A DNA stretch of 36,557 nt from a virus. Made by a program: the position numbers and the translations under genes. This document shows, piece after piece, positions 15,534 through 24,085 of the stretch; position 1 is the stretch's first letter; every line of letters starts with the position of its first letter. The stretch lies in the IMG/VR virus record IMGVR_UViG_3300010430_000247, positions 1 through 36,557 of that record, one strand, 5' to 3'. The notes beneath the pieces were generated by a model. That model worked only from the letters and a program-made list of their open reading frames with translations. It searched no databases and was not told the DNA's origin.

Positions 15534-17648
15534 TTAGTAAGTCCCCCCATCAAGGGTAGAGATTGTAACAGCACCAGATGTGACTGTGAAGTTATCAGCA
15601 CTGAATGAAGCAACACCCTTTGTGGTAGTTGTAGCATTTACACCAGCAAGAGTGACAGTAGCACCTTCACCAGTTCCCGTTACAGAAAGACCAGTTCCAG
15701 CAGTTACTCCTACAGATTCTACATAATCTCCAGTTGTATCAGTGCCAAGAGCAATAGAATCAGCAGCAATAGTGGCCGTAATGTTGATGTTAGCAGAACC
15801 ATCAAAAGATGCGGAACCTGTTACGTCACCAGAAAGTTGAATCGTTCTTGCTGTCTCTAGTGTGGTTGCTGTGTCGGCATTACCTTGTAGAGCACCGATG
15901 AAAGTTTCCGCTTGCATGTCTGCAAGAGCGAATGTGGCATTTGATGTGTCAATGAAAGGTGAAGCATCTGGTTCAGGAACGTATCCATCAAACACTTTGA
16001 AGATACCATCTGAAGCATCGCGGAACATACCAGCGTGTGCATAAGTGCCGTCATTGTAGGACCCAGCCCAACCTAGATCAGGATTAGTTTGTGCGCTGTT
16101 TGCGTTCAGATAAATCATGTTATCTTCAACGGATAGCTCTTGAACGTTGATTGTTACAACGTTACCTGAAACTGTGAAGTCACCATCAATCTGAAGATCG
16201 CCTGTGAATGTACCATTTTGGAATGTGACGTTTGCTGATGAAGAAACGTCTTGACCAATCGCAATAGTAGGTGTAGCACCTTCACCAGAGTTATTTGTGA
16301 TTGTAACACCAGTGCCTTCAACAAGACTTTCCACATAAGAACCAGAAGTCTGTGTTCCCAGAGCAACATCACCAGTTAGCTGAGAAGTCGCAACTGAAAG
16401 TGTGGAATCGTCAATGAATAGACCAGAAGAGTTAGCAACAAGTGAAGAATCTCCTGATGTGACAATGTGTACGCCAGTTGCGTTTGCTGTGAGGCCATCA
16501 CCAGCAACAACAAATGTTCCAGATGAGTTAGCCGCAAGACCGTCTTGTGCGTTTACTGCAACGTCATCAGCGTTTACTGTGATACCGTTACCAGCACCTA
16601 CTGCGAAGCTACGGGAAGCTGTAATGTCACCACCACCAGTTAGACCAGAACCAGCAGTTAGTGAAACACCAGAGTGATCAATGTGTTCATTCGCAACATA
16701 GTTTAGAAGTGCGTCATGATCAATGTCAGCAGTACCAGCGGCTGTCAGACGACCTTGTTGGTCAACAGTGAATGTTGCCACTGTGTTAGCATCACCATAA
16801 GAACCAGGTGTAACAGCAGTGTCGTCTAGATCAATGTCAACTCTGTCGTCACCAACTATTGTGGTGATGCCAGTGTTACCAGAGAAGATTAGCGTACCTG
16901 TCAGAAGCTGAACAGTGTCTGTTCCAGAATCACCCAGAATGCTCAGACCAGTTGCGATAGAGGCAGTACCAGCGTCTGTGAGACGACCTTGTTGGTCAAC
17001 AGTGAATGTTGGAATCTCTGTAGATGATCCATAAGAACCCGGTGTTACCGCAGTATCGTCTAGATCAATAGAGATTTGATTATCGGATACTGTAGTTGTG
17101 ATTCCAGTGTCACCAGCAAAGGTTAGCGTTTGCCCAGTTGAGAATGTGTCAGGTGTTCCTGAATCCGCAGCAATCGTGAAGTCGCTTACAACACCGCCAA
17201 CTTGAGTGTCAACATACGCTTTGGTTGCCGCATCTTGATTAGAAGTTGGATCAACGAGATTGATGATCTTAGAAGTCGCAACGTCAACTGAACCTGATCC
17301 ATTAGGTGAAAGTTGAATATTACCGTTTGTGTCTGTGGACGTGATCGCATTACCGTTGATTGTAATGTTATCAACGTTTAGTGCGTCAATCTTTGAGTTT
17401 GAGTCAACGATTAGCGCAGAACTTGCTGTGAGTGTGCCTGGTGTGTGATCTAGTTTTGATGTGAAATACGTACCGCCAATGACTTCAATGTTAGCCGCTT
17501 CACCAGCAGTTTCTACACCTGTACCAATGTAAAGTCTGTCACCACCATTAGCCTCTGTGCCAGCAAGATAAGAATAAGCTAACTCACCTTGTGCTAGGGC
17601 ACTTGGGCTGCCAGCTACGCCTGATCTTTTGATCTTAATTACTGACAT
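15534..17648 (-). CDS. Long tail fibre protein
   Basis: 704 residues of repetitive beta-fibre sequence. The N-terminus (SVIKIKRSGVAGSPSALAQG, ELAYSYL) is the small module seen at the start of many phage fibres and shared in pattern with the 833-residue fibre in the next cassette. Inside are two copies of a segment DDTAVTPGSYG ... PTFTVDQQGRLT, then DDSTLSVATSQLTGDVALGT, which recurs in both other long fibres of this window. The part around residues 480-590 (SVEDNMIYLNANSAQTNPD, GMFRDASDGIFKVFDGY) is a fibre head-type module often found near the middle of such proteins. No S74 or collar domain is present. Preceded by TAATG coupling; followed by a hairpin terminator. Confidence 0.8.
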   Translation of the reverse strand: MSVIKIKRSGVAGSPSALAQGELAYSYLAGTEANGGDRLYIGTGVETAGEAANIEVIGGTYFTSKLDHTPGTLTASSALIVDSNSKIDALNVDNITINGNAITSTDTNGNIQLSPNGSGSVDVATSKIINLVDPTSNQDAATKAYVDTQVGGVVSDFTIAADSGTPDTFSTGQTLTFAGDTGITTTVSDNQISIDLDDTAVTPGSYGSSTEIPTFTVDQQGRLTDAGTASIATGLSILGDSGTDTVQLLTGTLIFSGNTGITTIVGDDRVDIDLDDTAVTPGSYGDANTVATFTVDQQGRLTAAGTADIDHDALLNYVANEHIDHSGVSLTAGSGLTGGGDITASRSFAVGAGNGITVNADDVAVNAQDGLAANSSGTFVVAGDGLTANATGVHIVTSGDSSLVANSSGLFIDDSTLSVATSQLTGDVALGTQTSGSYVESLVEGTGVTITNNSGEGATPTIAIGQDVSSSANVTFQNGTFTGDLQIDGDFTVSGNVVTINVQELSVEDNMIYLNANSAQTNPDLGWAGSYNDGTYAHAGMFRDASDGIFKVFDGYVPEPDASPFIDTSNATFALADMQAETFIGALQGNADTATTLETARTIQLSGDVTGSASFDGSANINITATIAADSIALGTDTTGDYVESVGVTAGTGLSVTGTGEGATVTLAGVNATTTTKGVASFSADNFTVTSGAVTISTLDGGTY

Positions 17649-17899
17649 TAGAAGAATCCTCCGTTAAAAATCGTATTAGTATTGTCTATTTCTGTTTTTG
17701 CTTCAAAGTTACCAGAGGTGCTATTGTAAACAAGTAGAGCGCCGTCAGTCGCTGATCCTATATCTAGACCACCTAAATCGGAAAGTCTTAGATTGCTTAT
17801 GTCAACTTGATACTGAGTAACTTGAATTTTTTTCTGTGGATTCAGTCTACCTTGTATACTGTTTCTACTTGAGTTTATAGAAGCCTTTATGTCAGCCAT
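17648..17899 (-). CDS. Small virion-associated protein upstream of the long fibre
   Basis: 83 residues with RNSIQGRLNPQKKIQVTQY near the N-terminus, LRLSDLGGLDIG in the middle and GALLVYNSTSGNFEAKTEID before a C-terminal NGGFF. I recall similar short proteins next to fibre genes in marine T4-like phages, without assigned function. The segment LLVYNSTSGNFEAKTEI resembles the LVYNSTTGKFE shaft repeat of many fibres, so the protein may cap or nucleate a fibre. Its stop overlaps the start of the 704-residue fibre as TAATG, suggesting coupled synthesis. Function unknown. Confidence 0.6.
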   Translation of the reverse strand: MADIKASINSSRNSIQGRLNPQKKIQVTQYQVDISNLRLSDLGGLDIGSATDGALLVYNSTSGNFEAKTEIDNTNTIFNGGFF

Positions 17900-17902
17900 G
17901 TC

Positions 17903-18238
17903 TTACCTCGTTATACCTGGTGTGACCGTTGCAATGCCTTCAACTACTCTGATCACTTCGCCGTCAACAGATGAAGTGATTTCTACATCATAAAGATAGC
18001 GCCCTGGTTCAATGTCATTTGTAACTGAGTTGTCTAAAGAAATGGTTATTGAACCAGCGCCAGCGCTGTCTGTACACGTAAATGTAGCAGCAGGTGAAGC
18101 TGAAGCATAGTTTTTTCTCATTTGAGAAGCGGCTGAATAGTTCGTAAGGTCAAAAGCATTACCGTCACCATCAACAACGTCAATAGTGGCTGAAAAGTCT
18201 GCTCCCTGATCTATTACTATGTTTGCTTTGATAGCCAT
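17903..18238 (-). CDS. Small beta-sandwich virion protein (BppU-N-like)
   Basis: 111 residues beginning MAIKANIVIDQGADFSATID. The layout (I.QG..F...I.V.D.DG...DLT.Y....QMRK, then an acidic turn and GRYLYDVEITSSVDGEVIRV with VEGIATVTPG) is that of short immunoglobulin-like domains found in phage baseplate/tail accessory proteins, such as the N-terminal domain of siphophage BppU. This similarity is by eye. It is the first gene after a late promoter, with a good ribosome site (AGGAGC), and is followed after 3 nt by another small gene. Likely a structural connector between fibre and baseplate; that role is inferred. Confidence 0.6.
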   Translation of the reverse strand: MAIKANIVIDQGADFSATIDVVDGDGNAFDLTNYSAASQMRKNYASASPAATFTCTDSAGAGSITISLDNSVTNDIEPGRYLYDVEITSSVDGEVIRVVEGIATVTPGITR

Positions 18239-18258
18239 TTATAGCTCCTGTTTTACAT

Positions 18259-18266
18259 TATTTATA
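18259..18266 (-). promoter_or_regulatory. T4-type late promoter (TATAAATA)
   Basis: A perfect TATAAATA on the minus strand, 21 nt upstream of the 18238 start, in the gap between cassettes. Immediately upstream a short inverted repeat (18269-18281, TTAGG-loop-CCTAA) could form a small hairpin after the preceding gene, but no U-tract follows, so it is not called as a terminator. Confidence 0.65.
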
Positions 18267-18286
18267 GATTAGGGAACCTAAGATTT

Positions 18287-18970
18287 TCAGTTAGGCCACT
18301 CTAAAACAGGCAATTCAGCTTCAATGTCAGAATACCCAGATGGTACAGGTCTTGTTCCAGCTTCAACTTTCGCCATAATTTCATACAATTTATTCCAAGT
18401 CGCGTCTCTTGCATCAACGCAATACTGCCCTTCTTCTGCAAACTTCGTGACTGTTGATGTTGCGTAAGTACATGCGGAAAGCATTGTATCATAACCTCTT
18501 GTTTGAGCAAACTCATTAAGTCTTACTTGAACTTCTTTTGCAATTTCATCTTTAAGTAATAAAAGACCATTCTGTTCAGTGATAGTCCACTCGTGGTTTA
18601 CATAATCGTATTCGTGAAATTTTGAAGGCGGTTCTTGTAGTTTAGCTTGATCGTAAAACCATTCGTATAAAGATTTAGTGTTACCTTCAATGTTTTTGAA
18701 AACTTCGGGGAATGAGTCTGGTTTAAATGATTGTACGACTGTCTTAGAACTTACCATGTTTACAATAGAGTAAATTCCGCTATAAGGCTCATAAGACAAT
18801 TGCATTGTTTTTTCTGGCATGTTTAGAGTTGATGTAAATGCGTCATTGAACTCTTTTCTTGTCACAACTGACGAAAATAAAAAATCACCTCCAAGTTTGT
18901 CATAAACAAAACAGGAAGCGAAGCTAGGTTCTATACTAAAGTTTATAAATCCAGGTGTAGATAGTGCCAT
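18287..18970 (-). CDS. Putative tail-fibre assembly/accessory protein
   Basis: 227 residues, mixed alpha/beta and without the low-complexity composition of the fibres. The C-terminal ~90 residues carry a pattern I recognise from proteins beside phage tail-fibre genes: EVQVRLNEFAQTRGYD, SACTYATSTVTKFAEEGQY, DARDATWNKLYEIM, GTRPVPSGYSD and a final ELPVLEWP. The molecular function of this domain is not established to my knowledge; its position suggests an assembly chaperone or a small tail component. It closes the adhesin cassette, as similar accessory proteins do at 5702 and 1745. Start ATG with AAGGGG upstream. The next cassette begins after a 48-nt gap that holds a late promoter. Confidence 0.6.
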   Translation of the reverse strand: MALSTPGFINFSIEPSFASCFVYDKLGGDFLFSSVVTRKEFNDAFTSTLNMPEKTMQLSYEPYSGIYSIVNMVSSKTVVQSFKPDSFPEVFKNIEGNTKSLYEWFYDQAKLQEPPSKFHEYDYVNHEWTITEQNGLLLLKDEIAKEVQVRLNEFAQTRGYDTMLSACTYATSTVTKFAEEGQYCVDARDATWNKLYEIMAKVEAGTRPVPSGYSDIEAELPVLEWPN

Positions 18971-18983
18971 TACGAGTTACCCC

Positions 18984-20459
18984 TTATAATTTTTTGATGA
19001 AGTGGAGAGCATGATACTTAGGTTTAATTCTTGCGCTAAACGTATTTATTGTGTGAGAGTGCGTTCCAGTGAAATTTACGTGTCGTCCGCTCTGAGTTGG
19101 ATCACCGATGTTTCCACCTTCTCCTGTGTAGTGTCTATGTGAACCAGTAGAACCTGTTGTTAAATCTGCGAATGCGACTTCATTAGTACCAGAAGAAACA
19201 CCGTGACTATCAGTGTTACTAATAGCAAGATATCGTTCTCTCATGTCAGGGGTTCCGTTTGTTCCATCGCATATAGCCCATCCTGCAGGTGGAGTTTCGC
19301 TTCCCCATAACATAATAGATCCTGAAATTGCACCTACAGTTTCACTTTGATCTGACCAAAGACTAAAGGTTCTTTTTTTAGTATTATCGTTACCTGCATT
19401 ACTGTGGGTAATAGTGTGAGAATGTGACCCATCAGAAGAGTCTGAAGAATAATAAGATTCGGTCCCAGAGGTTATAGGTGCTCCGTTTGGACCGTGACTG
19501 TGACTACCTGCACTGTTTGTTGTTAAAGTCATACCAATCGTATTATTTCCTACAACTACAGAAGATTCTGAAGAAGAGTTTAGCAACATATGCGTTTCGC
19601 CTACATCAACAGAGCTTAAACCGCTTAAATTTGAATCAGAAAGAATGTATATATTACTTGGTAATGGTGATGCTGTAACGCACTTGGCTAATTTATAAGA
19701 TTTTCTCTTTAAATCAGCATCTATAGAAGATGGTGTTACTGTATGCGTGTGAGCACCTGCTGTAAATGTACCAGTCAATAATGTGGAAGTTCCAGACGTA
19801 TATGTGTATGTAGAACCAGTATGACTACCAGCGGTGTTGGTTGTAATGGGCCCGTCTATTATTTCAGTATCGCCATCTGAGACAGTGTTTAGTGTTACAG
19901 TATTACTCGCACCTATAATAAACTTATCTATTCCTAAATCGTAATCAACCCAACTACCATCTTCTGGGAGAGAACCTGTGTATGGAGCAATCGCTCCCAC
20001 TGGTGCAAATGGCGTGTCTATGGATTGTATAGAAATATCACGACCATTTATTGTAAAACCAGCAGTACCAGCCGTATTAGCAGTAAACGTGATTACGTCT
20101 TCGTCTCTCGTTACAGTGCCAGTGTTAGAAGTAAGAACATACTCTCTTTCAATGTCATAATCTGTAATTTGAAATAGCGCCGGGAAGTTGACATTAACAG
20201 ATGCTTTATCATATTTAATACTATCTTTAAGATTTTCCGTATCTTCCTCAAATACAGTCCACAGATTACTTGAATAAATTTCAAAGTCGTTTATGTCTGT
20301 GTTATATCTAAACATACCGCCACTAGGAGAAACTGGCCTTTGTGCTGTATTTCCACTAGGCAGAACGATGAATCCGTTGTCTTCAAATTCAGCATTATTC
20401 AAGTTCTCTAAATCTTTAGTGTCAGATATAACAACAGTGTTTGCTATTTTAATTGACAT
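18984..20459 (-). CDS. Tail-collar adhesin with HxH motifs (gp37/gp12-like tip)
   Basis: 491 residues. Residues 1-70 are the module shared with the two preceding genes (MSIKIANTVVISD, LPSGNTAQRP, GMFRYNTDINDFE). Residues ~380-400 are a phage tail-collar domain (GSIMLWGSETPPAGWAICDG) followed by TPDMRERYL. Five HxH motifs occur: HTH ~237, HSH ~320, HSH ~346, HRH ~443 and HSH ~469. In the T4 long-tail-fibre tip gp37, HxH motifs from three chains coordinate iron along a needle next to a collar domain; gp12 uses a related arrangement with zinc. This protein therefore probably forms a metal-stabilised trimeric tip. Its start overlaps the previous stop (TAATG). The fold assignment is well supported; the metal is inferred. 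Confidence 0.8.
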   Translation of the reverse strand: MSIKIANTVVISDTKDLENLNNAEFEDNGFIVLPSGNTAQRPVSPSGGMFRYNTDINDFEIYSSNLWTVFEEDTENLKDSIKYDKASVNVNFPALFQITDYDIEREYVLTSNTGTVTRDEDVITFTANTAGTAGFTINGRDISIQSIDTPFAPVGAIAPYTGSLPEDGSWVDYDLGIDKFIIGASNTVTLNTVSDGDTEIIDGPITTNTAGSHTGSTYTYTSGTSTLLTGTFTAGAHTHTVTPSSIDADLKRKSYKLAKCVTASPLPSNIYILSDSNLSGLSSVDVGETHMLLNSSSESSVVVGNNTIGMTLTTNSAGSHSHGPNGAPITSGTESYYSSDSSDGSHSHTITHSNAGNDNTKKRTFSLWSDQSETVGAISGSIMLWGSETPPAGWAICDGTNGTPDMRERYLAISNTDSHGVSSGTNEVAFADLTTGSTGSHRHYTGEGGNIGDPTQSGRHVNFTGTHSHTINTFSARIKPKYHALHFIKKL

Positions 20460-23400
20460 TATACATCTCCAACATTAGTTGATGGGTACGATCTACCGTT
20501 ACCCCAAATGATTCTAACAGCACCTTGAGCACCATTACCAGCAGTTCTTCCTGTCTGAAGAGAAGCGGCCGCTCCACCGCCCCCATATAGGCCACCGTCA
20601 CCTCTAGTGGGATCAACTAGACCACTAAATCCTGATTGCGCTCCCGTTGATCCGCTTAAACCATAGGTGAAAGGACCCTTTCCACCTAGTTCATAATAGA
20701 ATACTTCTGGCTCAAAAAGATCAATCTGCAATAAAGGTTCAACAGTTGTTGAATCCGAGTTTTTAGATATAGTAAACAATCTTGACAAATCCGAGTTGAA
20801 CTCAAATGGTGTGTGAGAACTACCAGCTATCAATCCCATGTCATAAGCATTGAAATAATTGGCTGTTGTAATGTCCCATGGAGTTGATAAAATATATTCT
20901 TTTATTTCACCATTATTATAATTAAACGTGAAAAGTTTTGATCCATCTAATTTGAAGTTCAATCTATTTGAGAATGTTGTGCCACCATTAAAAACAATTG
21001 AGTCGTATGACGCAGTTGATATATCCCATGGCGTTGATAAGCTATATTGAAATATTTGCTCTGAATTGTTTATTGCATATATTTTAGTACCATCCGTTTT
21101 AAAGAAAAAGTCGTACACAAATGTAGACTCACCTCCTACTATGTCAACACTAACACCAGAATAAGTTGCTGTAGAAAGATCCCAAGGAGTTGACACAGTA
21201 TGTTCTTGTATCAATCCTCTGGTGTCTAATGCGTATAGAATTGTACCATCTGATTTAAATGTGATTGCTTCTGGAGAACCGTTAGTAGTTTGTATACTAT
21301 AACTTACAGAATCATAAGAAGAAGTTTTTGCGTCCCAAGCAGTATTAGCAGTGTATTGATAAATCGTTCCTGGTGTTAATCCGTCTAAAACATACATCTT
21401 AGTGCCATCTGATTTAAATGTTAAATCTTGGATAGATGAAAATCCTGTGCTATATACATATGATAGATTGTAAATTGATGTTGTTGACACGTCCCAAGCA
21501 GTACTTAATGAATATTGATAAACTTTGTCGTTTGTTGCCCCAACCATGTACATTTTAGAGCCGTCGGGTTTAAAGAAGATGCTTCTTGGATTATCATCTT
21601 GACTACTAACAGAAAATCTAACAGAGTCATAAGATGCTGTTGATACATCCCAAGGTGTGCTTAAAGTGTATTGATAAACTCTGTAGTTCGATTCTCCAAG
21701 TATGTACATTTTAGAGCCGTCAGATTTGAAGAAGACATCCTGTGGAACACCATCTTGAGCAACAACACTAAAGGTCTGAGCGGAAGAATAAGAAGATAAA
21801 TCCCAAGCAGTGCTTAAAGTGTTTTGATAAACTATGTCACCCGCTGACCCAACACCATATATCACAGTACCATCTGGTTTGAAAAAGATACCGCGCGGCC
21901 TGGAGTCTGGAGTCGAGAAAGAAACAGAATCATAAGACGCTGTGGATATATTCCATGCAGTGCTTAAAGTGTATTGATAAACTCTGTTGGTCGATCCTCC
22001 AAGGACGTACATCTTAGTACCATCTGGTTTAAAATGAACATCGTATGGTTGAGTAGCTTGGTCATTAACAAGAAAACTAACGCCGTCATATGATGCTGTA
22101 GATACATCCCAAGCAGTGCTTAAAGAAAGTTGGTAAACTCTGTTGTAAATGTCTCCAATCATATACATCTTAGTGCCATCAGGTTTGAAAGAGATGCTCG
22201 TGGGAGAAGTATCCAAAAATTGTACACTATAAGAACCTAACGCAATATCGTTATAGTTATTCTCTGATTTGTTCCCAAAAACTGGGCCATAAATATTAGC
22301 ACCACCGCCACCACCACCAACATCTGTAGTTCCTGTTGTACTAGCGCCACCACCGCCACCACCGGAGTTTGGTGTTGCGTCTGAACCTGCCGCAGAGGTG
22401 CCATTATAAGTACCGCCACTTCCACCAATGCCACCATAGCCAGCGGCACCACCACCTCCACCTGCGTTATCATAAGTGCTTGTCCCAACTCCACCAGTGC
22501 CACCTAAACCAAAGACTGTGTTTGCGGAAGTTAATTCAATTAAACTGTATTGATAAACTGTATCGGCCGCTGATCCAAGTATGAACATCTTAGTGCCATC
22601 GTCTTTGAAGAAGATGCCGAATGGAGAACTATCTTGACTACTAACATAAAAGCTAACAGAATCATAAGATGCTGTAGATACGTCCCAAGGCGTACTTAAT
22701 GAATATTGATAAACTGTATCGGTCGCTGATCCAAGTATGAACATCTTAGTACCATCGTCTTTGAAGAAGATGCCGTATGGAGAACCGTCTTGACTACTAA
22801 CAGAAAAGCTAACAGAGTCATAAGATGCTGTTGATAAATCCCATGCAGTGCTTAAAGTGTATTGATAAACTCTGTCGGTTGATGACCCAACCATGTACAT
22901 CTTAGTGCCATCAGGTTTGAAAAAGATATCGTATGGAGCGCTATCTTGACTACTAACATAAAAGCTAACAGAATCATAAGACGCTGTTGATAAATCCCAT
23001 GCAGTGCTTAAAGTGTATTGATAAACTCTGTCGGTTGATGACCCAACCATGTACATTTTAGTGCCGTCGGGTTTGAAAAAGATGCAGTATGGAGAACCAT
23101 CTTGACTACTAACAGAAAAGCTAACAGAGTCATAAGATGCTGTAGATACGTCCCAAGGCGTACTTAATGAATATTGATGAACACTGTCGTTTGATACTCC
23201 AACCATGTACATCTTAGTGCCATCTGGTTTGAAAAAGATGCTTCTTGGACTACCATCTTGAAAACCAACATAAAAGCTAATGCCTTCATACAATAAATCA
23301 TTAGTCTGGTTTGTGACAGTAGTTCCTATATTGCCACCAATACCACCAAAAGCACCTAAAATAATTTCATTAGGTCTTGATATATACGAATCTTCACCCT

Positions 23401-24085
23401 TTTGACCAGATGTACCGTCTGTGCTACCTAATCCACCTTTCCCGACAAAAACAGACAACACCTCGTTTGGCGTAACTGGAATGTCATTAGCATAGACTAG
23501 ATTACCACCATTACCCCCACATGCGCCATTCGTAGTGTCGTCAGCGCCGCCACCACCGCCTCCAATAACAACAGCAGAAATTTTATTTACACCATAAGGT
23601 ACTGTAAACTCATGCTCACCTACTGTTGTGAACTCAGCTTGACCTGGAGGATTTCCAGCTAAGACAGTACCGCTATACGTTCTATTGTTTACGGTGAATC
23701 CACCTGGCCCTGTATTTTCTGGTACATATAAAATGAGATCATCTGTTATAGAGATTGTTCCATTTGTAGTAGAAACGTTATAAACTCTTCTGGAATCATA
23801 GTTTGAAATTAAGAAAAAGTTTGGCACGTTTGCATATAGTTGAGATCCTCCCGACAATCTTATATCAAATGAACCAAGAATGTCCCAATTATCATTACTT
23901 CTAGTTTCTAAAAACCCACTGGCGTTATTGTATCTAATCGTACCATTTAATGGCGACTCTGGTCTTGTAGAAGCATCCCCAGAAGGCAGCTTTAAATAAC
24001 TCGTGCCAGTAAATGTAGCAGACTCTAGATTAACTAAGTTGTTGTCATTGTCAATAACAGTATTTCCAGATATCTTTATAGACAT
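20459..24085 (-). CDS. Glycine-rich adhesin carrying two inserted beta-propeller repeat arrays
   Basis: 1208 residues. Residues 1-65 are the shared module (MSIKISGNTVIDNDN, KLPSGDASTRP, GTIRYNN). Residues ~155-255 are the first part of the glycine-rich domain (FTVPYGVNKISAVVIGGGG). At ~262-517 the domain is broken by five repeats of ~52 residues of the form IFFKPDGTKMYMVG ... VYQYTLSTAWDLSTASYD. The glycine-rich sequence resumes at ~518-612 (AGGGGGAAGYGGIGGSGG). A second, more diverged array of about ten repeats runs ~613-1130, and the domain closes with GAVRIIWG. Repeats with F..DG.KMY and VYQY are typical propeller blades. Alignment by eye to the preceding 425-residue protein shows the same scaffold without the arrays. 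The protein is probably a host-binding tail-tip adhesin. Linked by TAATG on both sides. Confidence 0.8.
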   Translation of the reverse strand: MSIKISGNTVIDNDNNLVNLESATFTGTSYLKLPSGDASTRPESPLNGTIRYNNASGFLETRSNDNWDILGSFDIRLSGGSQLYANVPNFFLISNYDSRRVYNVSTTNGTISITDDLILYVPENTGPGGFTVNNRTYSGTVLAGNPPGQAEFTTVGEHEFTVPYGVNKISAVVIGGGGGGADDTTNGACGGNGGNLVYANDIPVTPNEVLSVFVGKGGLGSTDGTSGQKGEDSYISRPNEIILGAFGGIGGNIGTTVTNQTNDLLYEGISFYVGFQDGSPRSIFFKPDGTKMYMVGVSNDSVHQYSLSTPWDVSTASYDSVSFSVSSQDGSPYCIFFKPDGTKMYMVGSSTDRVYQYTLSTAWDLSTASYDSVSFYVSSQDSAPYDIFFKPDGTKMYMVGSSTDRVYQYTLSTAWDLSTASYDSVSFSVSSQDGSPYGIFFKDDGTKMFILGSATDTVYQYSLSTPWDVSTASYDSVSFYVSSQDSSPFGIFFKDDGTKMFILGSAADTVYQYSLIELTSANTVFGLGGTGGVGTSTYDNAGGGGGAAGYGGIGGSGGTYNGTSAAGSDATPNSGGGGGGASTTGTTDVGGGGGGANIYGPVFGNKSENNYNDIALGSYSVQFLDTSPTSISFKPDGTKMYMIGDIYNRVYQLSLSTAWDVSTASYDGVSFLVNDQATQPYDVHFKPDGTKMYVLGGSTNRVYQYTLSTAWNISTASYDSVSFSTPDSRPRGIFFKPDGTVIYGVGSAGDIVYQNTLSTAWDLSSYSSAQTFSVVAQDGVPQDVFFKSDGSKMYILGESNYRVYQYTLSTPWDVSTASYDSVRFSVSSQDDNPRSIFFKPDGSKMYMVGATNDKVYQYSLSTAWDVSTTSIYNLSYVYSTGFSSIQDLTFKSDGTKMYVLDGLTPGTIYQYTANTAWDAKTSSYDSVSYSIQTTNGSPEAITFKSDGTILYALDTRGLIQEHTVSTPWDLSTATYSGVSVDIVGGESTFVYDFFFKTDGTKIYAINNSEQIFQYSLSTPWDISTASYDSIVFNGGTTFSNRLNFKLDGSKLFTFNYNNGEIKEYILSTPWDITTANYFNAYDMGLIAGSSHTPFEFNSDLSRLFTISKNSDSTTVEPLLQIDLFEPEVFYYELGGKGPFTYGLSGSTGAQSGFSGLVDPTRGDGGLYGGGGAAASLQTGRTAGNGAQGAVRIIWGNGRSYPSTNVGDV
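20690..22240 (-). repeat. Second propeller-repeat array, about ten diverged units
   Basis: About ten units of 50-54 codons (equivalent points near 22137, 21981, 21831, 21678 and 21522 continue the series with spacings of 156, 150, 153 and 156). They keep DGTKMY-, VYQYTLSTAWD- and STASYD-like cores but diverge towards the C-terminus, where the last two units retain only traces (LDGSKLFTF, SDLSRLFTI). The array is therefore older, or under less homogenisation, than the five-unit array upstream in the gene. Confidence 0.8.
22540..23300 (-). repeat. Tandem 156-bp repeats encoding five beta-propeller blades
   Basis: Five units with an exact 156-nt period (equivalent points at 22557, 22713, 22869, 23025 and 23181), each encoding 52 residues. 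Neighbouring units are nearly identical over long stretches at the DNA level, including silent positions, which points to recent duplication or gene conversion. Variation is concentrated just before and just after the IFFKPDGTKM core, for example GSPYCI, SAPYDI, GSPYGI, SSPFGI. Confidence 0.9.

Noticed and set aside
22237-22503. Frames of ~88 and 71 residues in the glycine-rich part of the propeller adhesin
   Set aside because: Glycine-codon runs (GGN) leave other frames open by composition alone; the translations are Val/Ala/Gln-rich or His/Leu-rich repeats without start signals.
20690-23300. Regularly spaced ~156-bp repeats, superficially CRISPR-like
   Set aside because: The repeats are in frame, much longer than CRISPR repeats, similar across the whole unit with no unique spacers, and encode propeller blades; no cas genes are present.
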